DNA of 64,000 nucleotides. It comes from Mytilisepta virgata. Taxonomy: Eukaryota > Mollusca > Bivalvia > Mytilida > Mytilidae. Location of the stretch: contig CM051510.1 in NCBI GenBank assembly GCA_028015205.1, forward strand, positions 28,644,580-28,708,579, given 5' to 3'. Of this stretch, positions 31,129-41,291 are shown piece by piece. The position numbers and the translations under genes are program-made. The notes under the pieces are model-generated. The model was not told the origin of the DNA and did no database searches. It saw only the letters and a list, made by a program, of their open reading frames with translations. Numbering within the stretch: position 1 is the stretch's first letter; each line of letters opens with the position of its first letter.

Positions 31129-34100
31129 TGATTCAAAACCTTGCTGTACGTCTTTAATTTAAAAGCAGCAACACTTCATTAGAATACAAACAATTTATTT
31201 CGAAAATGTGGAAGGAGATTAACAGAGGTGAGAAACTGTATTTTGATAAACTCCGTCTTTGGTTCACGTAACGCAAGTTTAAAAGTTACACAAATTGATT
31301 TGTAGTTATTTGGATTAAGTCGCTCCAATTTTTGAAAATAAAAAAAAGTTGTTGCATCATTTGGCAAAAATTCTAAAATTCCGCTCCAAATTTCTTATTT
31401 AAAATTGAAAAATATTCTCCCGCTCCTTAAATTCAGTAAAAATCAATAATTTTTGCCTGAACAGAATAATTATAAGGAAAAATATTTGTGTCTCATCAAC
31501 AATGGACCTTCGCGTACAAACAATGTTTAAAATTAAAATTCGCTAGTTTGCACCTATTTTTTGTCATCCAAAAATCCAAAGAACTAAACATTAATCAAAT
31601 GTTGCCAATAGTGTACCTTATCGATTACTTGAATAGGCTAATTCATACAGGATATAAATGCTATATTGTTGTTAAATCGTTTAATCTTTTTTTGTAGAAA
31701 GAAACATTGATCCACTTGTTAGATCCTTGCATAATAAGTAAATTGTTTCAGTTTCTTATGGCATTGCCCAACATCATGCTCAGACAGTACAGTTTATGAA
31801 GTTGCTATAAGAAATCCTTAAGGAAGTATTTTGACTTGTAATTTTTTTGTATTGGATGGCTTAATAATTTTGATCAAAATATCTGAAAATGATATGCACA
31901 ATAAGCTTCGTACCAAATATCAAGCAATTGTAATTTTTAGTTGCAGAGAAAAATACGAGGAAAATTTTATATATGTACATTATATTTTTTAGTTCAAACA
32001 TGCATTGATTAAACGGAAAGTTAATGGGCCTCAGATTAAAAAAAACTGCTAAACAAAAATGTGACGGACGGACGGACACACAGACACAACGGGGATATAT
32101 AAATAAATTATAGAGAGTATAGGAACAGGCACTATCTAACGGGCGGTCGGACAGATCTTCACTTTTCAACTTTATATCTATTGCGTTTTTATGCTTTTTT
32201 TTTTTCTTAACGAAATACAGTGTACCATGCTACATATTCATTATACCCTTCTAACAACATAAAAATATCTGTCGTTATAACAACATAAAAAACTTAAATT
32301 ATTTTATATAGTTTCTTAAGTAGAATTTTTTAATGAAAATAATGGTTTTCCCTATATGTCTATGTTAATTTGGCGCCAAACTCGAGATTTTCAACGGTAA
32401 AATGAATGAAAACAAGTTCCATGACCATTTTAAGAGGATATTTCGATGAAACTCAATGAAAAGTAACAGTGAGCAAAATTTCATGAAGAATAAAATGGTC
32501 GGTCAAAGTAATGCCCCACCGTAACAGACAAACTCCTGTTATTTTATTTGTGTAGAGGACTTGTGTACTTTATTAACAAGATAATAAAATACAAATCAAT
32601 GAACTTGGTTTGCTGTTAAATGCGGTTACCACTATTGATAATTCGTTTTTCACTTTTGACAATACTATTAATTAACAGGATACAACATATGGTTTAAATT
32701 GATAAAAAGTATAAATAGTATTATCAAATTAAAATAAAAGACATCAGCCATATATTTACGAAATTAAATGTTGTGACTACAGTATTTATAAAGCACACAT
32801 TTATTTTCATATTTTATTGACAAGACCGTTAATTTAAATGATACAACAGGTGTTTGTTTTGTCGTTTTTCTCTGTCAGATTGTAGAGTAGAAATATATTA
32901 TTCGTCTACTTTACTTACAGCAGCAGAACACGCACAGCTTGAATACACCCCTAACCCTTATTCCTATAGAATATATGATTAAAAAGGTTCATTATACTGA
33001 GAATGTTCTGATATGGCAGCACATTCTAAACTGACTACTCTTGTGAAGGTCGTTGCATACATTTTTGAAATCCCATAAGTTATCAAAAATAAGGTTAAGG
33101 TTTAACTTAACATTATCCATTACAGTAAAGGATGGGTTGCATCAAAGTACTAAATCGGCCGAATTATTTGAAAAAAAAAATACATAAGCGTAATTTCTGT
33201 TTTACCTGGTAAGTAGTTGAATTTTTCTAGCAGAAATGATTTAAAAAGAAGGATACGGGTAAAGATTTATGCATGCAAAATACAAACCTGCTACCGCGTG
33301 CAAAGGATATTAAAAAATTGAAAAAATGTCCCATTTGCGTAAAATTGAGAACCTTGATTTTTTTTTATGTCCAGTAAATTTCTAGAGTACTAATCATTGA
33401 AACGCTATATTAACAAAACTATAGTGTGTCCCATCAAGTACAGAATCTGTTTTTTGTGAATATTTTGTGCACCCAGGCAGGTTAAAGCATTTTTCAAAGA
33501 TTTACGGACATTTTCTGAGAGTAATATGTTGTGTCAACTGTTATACTACATTACGCATCAAAATATCAGATTTGTGGTAAGAGTGTGTTCCATATCCTTG
33601 TATGAAACAAAAACTGTGGTGAAGTGTTTGAAGTAATGAGAGGTAACAACTTACTAATGTTACTGGAACTGCTAGGGGTACGGAGGGCCTCTTGACAGCA
33701 TTTATTGCAAACATTACATTAGTTAATTTGTAGTTTTGCTTGACAGCCGCCATTTATGTGTTTCCTTATAACTGCATGTGACGTAGATTCCCCGCCGTGA
33801 AGTTAGTGAACAGAAACAAAAACTCGACAGATGGATGGGCAGACATGGGTAAAACCTAATCTTACATCCCGTGTGACGGGGGAAAACAAACAGTTTTCGT
33901 TTTGTTTTTCTTCTATTGTTCAATTCAACTTTTATTGTAAATTTATTGTACATCAATGTACTAGAAGATGAACAGACGGGGCAACACTTTATACTGTAAC
34001 ATCAGAAATTATTGTGATGTTTTTATTAATGCGAATAATACGACAATAAAAACGTGCACTTGGCGAAGTATTATTTGTAAAAAATAAATGAAGTTATGTC

Positions 34101-34784
34101 TTTTCTTCCGGTTTTTCTTTAAACAAAGATGAATCAATAATATATATTTTATTCATGTCATTTTTATCATTTTGTTACTTATTTGCCAACTGAATTGGAG
34201 TTTCTTTGACGATGTAATATAGTGTATTTTTTCATAAAAAATATTTTCTAATGCGGACGTGTTAGAAACAATATACGATAGACATGTGTACTCCAAATCT
34301 GTTCTTTTTCATATCCTTTAATTTAAATTTTAAAGACATGGTGAAGTTTCATCTGATATATATTTTCTACACAAGTTTCTCGACCTTTTCCCGCTATATT
34401 ATTGTTAGAAATTCATGCGACTGTTATGTTCTCAGGCGCAGATCCAACTATTTTTTAAAAGGATTTCCAATTAGAGAAAAGATGGGGGTTCATACTTGAA
34501 ATATTTTACAGAAAAAGGTGTTCCATATAAAATTTGTTTTCACAATGTTTCAACGAAAGCAAGGTTCCACCACCCACCCTCTCTAAAGCCGGCACTGATC
34601 ACATCCCCATGTGTACAATATGACAGAAAGGTCATGCTGATTACAGTTTTAAACTGTTTTAGCAAGGCTTAATGTATTTTACGAAGAGCGTGGTTCTTCA
34701 CGATTAAGAGAAACTGTATCCTGTAACTTCATTGGTTGAGAACACTTTACTATGTTCGATAAATTGTAAATATAATTAATAACA
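31129..34784. other. Non-coding duplicated stretch
   Basis: Matches 58639-64000 except for a 243-bp segment (31617-31860) deleted in unit 2, with a CTTA microhomology at its edges, and the 2.5-kb extra block of unit 2. Minus frames near 33541-33956 (and 63327-63692) look protein-like in places but are broken differently in the two copies and match nothing I know. Confidence 0.55.
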
Positions 34785-35350
34785 AAGTACTGAATTCCAA
34801 GGGAAATGTCCAAAAGCGTAGTCGATAAGACTGACAAGATCAAGAAATCTACAGAACGATTGACAGAAAGCTGTCACACTCTTGACTCTTTACAGTCATT
34901 TTCAGATGAAAATGGTGGGTTAAACCAGGTTGTCAAATTTTGTCTTGATAATATTTAAGTGTTTTGCTCATTGGCTACAGTGCATTGATGTTTGATTTTG
35001 CAGTGCTGTGTTGTCTATTGGAATACACCGGATTTTACAATAGCCTTTTAGGCTATTTCATACAGAACTATAAAAGTTGTCATATAAATGGAAGGTTTGG
35101 CATCCGTAAAACCTGGTTTAACCCACCATTTTTATTTGCAAATGCCTGTACCAAGTCAGGAGTATGACGGCTTTCTGTCAATTGTTCTGTGAATTTCTCG
35201 ATCTTGTCAGTGTTATTGATTTCGCACTTTTGGACATCCCACTTGGAGTTCAGTATTTTGTTAATACTTCTATAGCCTAAACGGCTATTGTAAAATTAGT
35301 GCATTCCAATAAATAACACAACAATGCAAAATCAAACAAAAATGCCATTT
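34785..35350. repeat. Complex inverted repeat (two inverted pairs)
   Basis: Block 34785-34940 is inverted at about 35100-35270 (both hold GACAGAAAGC and GGTGGGTTAAACCAGGTT or the complement). Block 34975-35060 is inverted at about 35270-35350 (TTTACAATAGCC / GGCTATTGTAAA). Upstream of the peptide gene. Confidence 0.75.
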
Positions 35351-36015
35351 AGTTAATGAGCAAATATGTAAATGTAATATCAAGACCATCCTTTAATATT
35401 TGTAAATAGGTAACTGAATACTTTTCAACAAGGTCTTGAAATCGTCCAAAAAACTTCTATCGATTTCAAACAATTTTTTTTAAAGTATGGAACAAGAAAA
35501 GAATAATGAAATGAATGGTCTCTCGGCCAATACTGAAAAAAACTCGTTCAATACGAATCGTAAGTCCGTATTGAACGACTTCTTCTGTATTCACCTGGTA
35601 GAAATTTACGTTTTGTAATGACAGTTTTAGCTATATTAAAGTCAATACAACGTAGTTAATTAATAATGATTGGTTATTTTGGTAACATTGTACAGGAAAT
35701 ATTACTTTCCTTTCCAAAGAAAAATAATAAAAGAAACAAATAATTAAAATGAGATGAAATTAAAAAAAGCAAGGTTTTCACGTAATCATCTTGTATATCG
35801 TTACACATTTTCACTATTAAATTTCAAAGTTCACAAAACAATAAGGCCAGAACACGGAGCTAGCAAATCTAGTGAACAATAATTAACAATATTTATTTAG
35901 CTGAAAAATTATTGTCATTATTCACAGATGATACCAAATTGTTTTTTTATTATACCCATAAATAAAGCATATTAATGATATTAGTGTACAAACATATTTT
36001 CCCTTCTTATTTTGG

Positions 36016-36022
36016 TATAAAT
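36016..36022 (+). promoter_or_regulatory. TATA-like box upstream of the peptide gene
   Basis: TATAAAT lies 51 bases before the ATG at 36073. With the usual 25-30 base spacing, transcription would begin near 36045-36052 and give a very short 5' UTR. The whole neighbourhood is AT-rich, so chance occurrence is quite possible. Confidence 0.3.
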
Positions 36023-36072
36023 TGCGGTGGCAAAGGGCACCAGATGTAATTGTGGTCCTGTTTGTCTACAAA

Positions 36073-39000
36073 ATGAGACGAGAAGTGTTTGTTTTCGTTT
36101 TTGCTGTTACTTTATTGTCGTTAGTGGCGGGTAAGTGTTGTTTATCATACATTTGTTTCAGGTCATCATTGAAAGATTTTTTTTATAGTTCTACTACGGG
36201 GCGCCGAATTTGAATTGAACTTTTTGTAATCAAAATCCATTTTGTGTACACAAAATTCAATTCTGTCATAACAAAATCATTTTTGTCTTACAAAACTATA
36301 TGATACAGACTTGTTTTATGAGAACTTCAATTTTGTAATGACAAAAATCATTTTGTCGTGACAAAATTCAATTTCGTCAAATAGGTATTCAAATATAAAC
36401 TCATTTGCATACAAAATTGACTTTTGTTACCTGATATGGAAATTAAAACACAAAAGTCAATTTTGTGAGACAAAATTGAATTTTTTGTAGACAAAATTGA
36501 GTTTTAGTAGACAGAAGTGAAAATTTAACACAAAATTAATTTTTGTGACATAAGTCATTTTTGTGTCACAAAAGTCAATTTTGTATGCAAATTTGGATCT
36601 GCAACTGAATTCTCTCATCACGATTTGTAAGAAGGCCTCTCATTGGATATAGTAAACGCGGGTCTCGCAGGTTCAAGGATATATCATATGGGTGATGCGC
36701 TATTCTGCAAAAGTAAGTAATACCTTATAAAGTATATATATGTCAAATATAGGACATTTCGTGCAATATTGATTATTCTAATCTGACGTCCTTCTTTTGC
36801 TTTAATGTCACCAAACACATTTCACTTATGGGTACACGTCATTGACGTCACAATTGCATACAAAATTGACTTTTGTGACACAAAATTGACTTTTGTGTTA
36901 AATGTTCACTTCTTTTTTAACAAAACTTACTTTTGTCTACACAAAAATAAACACAAAATTGAGTTTTGTGACAAATATGACTTTTATGACACAAAATTTA
37001 CTTTTGTGTTAAATTTTCTGGTTAACAAAACTCAATTTTGTGTACACAAAAATAAACACAAATTGAATTTTCTTACAAAATCTCAGTTTTGTCTGCAAAT
37101 TAGTTCACAGAATCCAAACTAAACTAATTAGCATACAAAATTGACTTTTGTCACCCAATTTTCAAAAAAGTCTGTGATACAAAAATGTAACTTTTGTCCA
37201 CTGGAAGATAATTTTGTATGACAAATTTTAAATTTGTAGTATGCTACAAATTTTGTTAAACTGAACTAATTTTTGTTGAAAAAAACCCACTTTTGTCCAT
37301 ACAAAATTGAATTTCGTGTACAAAACCACAAGAGTCCCATTCGGCGCCCCGTATCTACAGGCAAGAGAACAAAATGTCCGGAAAGAACATGTAGACGAAT
37401 ATTTATTACCCGTTTTGTAACATTTTATGCCTTTCAACAAGGATAGGGTTAATTACTCAATACTCTATCGGCATACAATATTGGCTAGACATAGAATGAA
37501 AGGGTATTTTGTTGCAAAAAATTAATCATGTTGGTGATTCTAATTACGGTTTATTTCCTATATATAAATATAGAAAAAAAAGTCAGCAAAAATCTTAAAT
37601 TTGATTACATCCGATTTTTCGAGTTTTTTTTCTTTTTTTTTTTAATTCATGCATTTGATCATTTTACATAAAAATATCAAGATTCGGCTAAAATCATTTA
37701 TTCCTTAAATCTTTTGAACAAAAACGTCTTTCGATTTGGGTAGGGGAGGTAGATATTTTGTGTCACTGGTGATTTGAAGCGAAATAAAGTCAATATATCT
37801 AGTATTCATATAAAAGCTTATGCCTAAAAATAGGATGAATTTTATAAATCTTCTTCTATGAAACTACAACGCCAGTTGCAACCATTGAAAAATCTTTCTA
37901 TCTGAAACCACTTTACCAATTGGAACCAGACTTTGCAGCAATGGTCCTTGTATGGTCCTCTTTCAGAATTGTGTCCAATGACCTGGACTGTCAACCGAGA
38001 TGGCTGCCACAACCGAAATTAGTTTAACATAAGGCCCCAAAGGAAAATTCATTGAAAAATCTTCTTGTCTGAAACCACTTGACCAATTGGAACCAGACTT
38101 TGCAGGAATGGTCCTTAGGAGGTCCTCTTTCAGAATTGTCTGATTTCGTGGACTGTGAACCAAGATGTCCGACACAGCCGAACTTAGTTTAACATAGTAC
38201 CCTATGGAAAATTCACTCAAAAATTTTCTGGTCTGAAACCACAAAGCCAATTAGAACTAGACTTGGTAACAATGGTCCTTAGATGGTTCTCTTTTAAAAA
38301 TGTGTCCATTGACCTAGACTGTCAACCATCTTGGCTGCCACAGCCGAACTTAGTTGAACATAGAACCCTATAAAAAAACAGCCAAATCTTTAGTCCCGCT
38401 CAAGATGAAAAGTACAATGCAGGTCAGCGATACAGGCTCTTTAGAACCTCTAGTTATATATTTCTTTTAATATTATTCCTACCGTCCTCTTGTGTTCGGG
38501 CATATATTTTGCCTAAAAAGAACGGATATGAGTAAATGTCAAGGAGACAGCCTCCCATATCCAAAGTGACTGTCTGATCATACAAGACATCTAGAGGTTG
38601 CCACATGATCTTCAACAGGCGGGAAATCCAACACCATACAGCAAGCTCTAAATAAAAACCAAAGTGAATAAAACAGTGGAAACAATACTATAGAAACTAA
38701 AAATATGGAAGTATTCTAAATATTGTTTCTAGTTTTAAATTTAAATGGTTTTCTGTACTGCAAAGCAAAATGTGATTCTTAAAACATGGTTTGATCGAGA
38801 AAAAAAATAAATCACATATTTTTTTATAAATTCGAATTGAGTTTTTTCTGTAAATATTAAATATATATTACTTTGTTTGCTATGGATTATCGGTTTCTCT
38901 TGTTTTACCACAAGACTAAATAAGGGTTCTGTCCCATTATGATTTTGAAATATTCAAATAAATTGATATTTATTGTTACTTGCAGGTTTAGAGACACAGG

Positions 39001-41104
39001 AGGCATTGTCTTTATCGAACACCAGGAAAAGAGAAGCCAGTATAAGTAAAAGATCTGGAACTCTGAGAGAAAAGAGGCGCACAAGAATTCCGTAATTTCC
39101 TTGTTTGAAGACTTAAAAGAACGCAATCAATGTTTTCTAGTTCTCTTATCAACTTGAGGCAGTTGTCTAACTGCATTTGCTAACTTTTAAAATTACTTCT
39201 TATTTCAATGCATTAGCCAAATGGCGTCAGGGGTGTAAGTGTTACCGTTGTCTGTCAGTTGATATGTACGAAGTTAACTTTGAGCATTCTAGTGTAATCC
39301 GTTTTTGCTTATCTGTTTCTGTTCTGTATAGTCCTTAGGTTATTTTACACTGGAATAAGACATTTATTCTACCCGGCACATTGGACAGATTAAAAAATTC
39401 ACCATTTCGCTATGGAATTAGCTTTGCTTCTTAATTAAAAGGCCAATGTTTCCCAGGACCCCAAATCTGATTTAAGAATTCTTACAGATATATTGATAAG
39501 CAATGTATCAATGTACTGTGAGCAAGATTTATAAGATTTGTTACTAATCTTCTTTAGAGTTTTTATTTGGAATTATATGATGAAAACGACCTCACAAGAG
39601 CATTTTGAACGATTTTTTCCTAAAATTAAGTTTTTCAGTGCCATCAGTCCTAAATTAAGGGATCCAAACTGAAATGTATATTTGATAGACAGGTAACAGG
39701 AAGATATATTCTGCAGAAATTCAACAGTTAATTCATTTCGGGACAGTGCTCGTAATTCTTTTTGTTTTTGTTTTTTTTTAAGTTATCAAGTTATATAATT
39801 CATTACCATATTTTCAAACAAAACAAACTAAGGTGCAAACAGAAAAAGGCAATAGACAATAAATCATTGATAAAAAGGTATTTTTCATACAAAGCTATCG
39901 TTAAAATATATAGACTAGTAGTTTTACTTACAAACATACAATCATATTTGGGTAATTTCAACGACGTGATAAATATCACTTTTGGTAGATTTTCAGCCCC
40001 TATCAGCTTTGAAAAAACAGGTAGTGCCGACATGACATCAATATTGTATTATACTTTTAGAATTTGTTTTTTTTTGTACTAAGTATATTGAAAAGGTCAT
40101 TCTCTAATTTCCATATATATTTTTTACCAGTGGTAAAGCTTGCAGTTTAGGAAACCATCTGGCATGCTGCGATGCTTACTGTGACGAAGGATATTGTTAT
40201 AGAGTAAGTATATTTAGTAATTGTTAGAGGTTTGTCTTATAAGGAGAGTAATACTAATGTGTACATGTAATGAAAGATAGTAATCAAAACAATCATTATT
40301 CATGACAAAATGATACGGTGTACTACAAACTAGTTTCAAAATGAACAAATGCATTGTTATCATTATTAGTACATTCATTAGAACTGCTGTTTCACCCTCA
40401 ATCACGTCATATTAGAATATTTTTTTTCTTGAAACATTCAATATTTTTGGTCTTTTCCAGGTTATAATTTTTTTTTTTTGTTATCTTCTATATTTTTTCC
40501 CCATAATTTCTGTTAAGTATATTGCAATTATTTTTGTAATAATGATATGTATGTTATGTAAGAGTTTTACTAGTAAGTTAATACAAATTTTGTACAGATT
40601 ATTCGCTTGCCATCTTAGTGACCAACTAATCAATGTTACAGATAAATGTTTTTGTCTCAAATCGCAAATAATAGGTTATGTCTTAAAACATAGCATAATT
40701 AAGAGGAATAGGTTTCCTTCTGTTAGTAGATATTACAATTTTTGGTTACGTTTCTTAAATAATCAGGAACTAATCTTTAGTGATGTTATACGTTGAGAAA
40801 TGACCAAATAAGCAGTATTTTTATAATGTACGCATTGTAACTTTGCCTTGTTGACCGCAATTATCTCATTAGTGGTATTGCCTTAGTACAAATATTTGAT
40901 ATTAAAACATATCTAGTACAAAAATTCCTGCAAATTATAATTTGTATGAAATAACTTTTATTGCATAATGACTTGAATTACATAATTTTAATCTATTGGC
41001 TTAAAAGAAGTCGGGTTACATTCTGTAAATTTTGATATTGTCTGATTAAAATCCATATTGAATTGGTTTTACTTTCACTTTCATTTCAGTGCAGATGCAT
41101 TTAA
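36073..41104 (+). CDS. Secreted cysteine-rich peptide precursor (83 aa, 4 exons)
   Basis: Exons: 36073-36130, 38986-39091, 40131-40203, 41090-41104 (TAA 41102-41104). Junction phases 1, 2 and 0 all agree. The start is the first ATG after a TATA-like site. Residues 1-20 form a signal peptide (MRRE, a V/F/L core, cleavage probably near A19/G20). Residues about 21-53 form a propeptide ending in basic sites (RKR 33-35, KR 41-42, KRR 49-51, R53). The last 30 residues hold cysteines 59, 67, 68, 72, 77, 80 and 82: C-x7-CC-x3-C-x4-C-x2-C-x-C. Layout and size recall mussel antimicrobial and cysteine-rich peptides and conopeptide-like precursors, but I match no family. The mature part looks near neutral, unlike typical cationic defensins. 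The odd cysteine count could mean a dimer, a free thiol or a missed exon. The second donor (CC|GTAATT) is weak; using it avoids an in-frame TAA at 39093. Function unknown. Confidence 0.72.
36195..37353. mobile_element. 1.16-kb MITE with 15-bp TIRs and internal ACAAAATTGA palindrome array
   Basis: Perfect 15-bp terminal inverted repeats, TACGGGGCGCCGAAT at 36195-36209 and its complement at 37339-37353, are flanked by a 5-bp direct repeat TCTAC (36190-36194, 37354-37358). The interior is filled with dozens of short ACAAAATTGA and TCAATTTTGT words in both orientations and has no transposase-like frame. It lies in intron 1 of the peptide gene. Confidence 0.85.
37885..38370. repeat. Three tandem copies of a 164-167 bp repeat
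   Basis: TCTGAAACCAC starts the common core at 37901, 38068 and 38232. Each copy contains AATTGGAACCAGACTT-like and ATGGTCCTTAGATGGTCCTC-like text and ends with an AACATA...CCTA stretch. In intron 1 of the peptide gene. Confidence 0.85.
38510..38660 (+). repeat. Dispersed repeat family B (peptide gene intron 1)
   Basis: AAGAACGGATATGAG, TCAAGGAGACAGCCTCCCAT, AAGTGACTGTCTGATCA and ATGATCTTCAACAGGCGGGA. An inverted copy lies at about 61895-62015, and partial copies at 5328-5470, 61296-61330 and 62040-62105. Confidence 0.7.
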
Positions 41105-41167
41105 ACTGAACATCATCTCGGTTGATTCATTTCATATATACTTCTGATTGAAACACATTCTGACTCC

Positions 41168-41291
41168 TGGTTGCTTTCATTTAACTTTTATGTAAAAAAC
41201 AATTATAGACTTTTGTATCAGTCGTTTTGTGGTTGCTTTCATTTAACTTTTATGTAAAAAACAATTATAGACTTTTGTATCAGTCGTTTTG
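41168..41291. repeat. Exact 62-bp tandem duplication 3' of the peptide gene
   Basis: Two copies (41168-41229, 41230-41291) of a stretch beginning TGGTTGCTTTCATTTAACTT appear identical base for base. They start 64 bases after the stop codon, so they probably lie in the 3' UTR. Confidence 0.9.

Noticed and set aside
33541..33956. Minus-strand protein shared with 63327-63692
   Set aside because: The two copies are interrupted at different places, no start or splice structure is consistent, and no family is recognised. Kept only as a note.
36022..36213. Longer N-terminal start and read-through for the peptide gene
   Set aside because: The upstream extension has no ATG, and the downstream part runs through the GTAAGT donor into the intron MITE.
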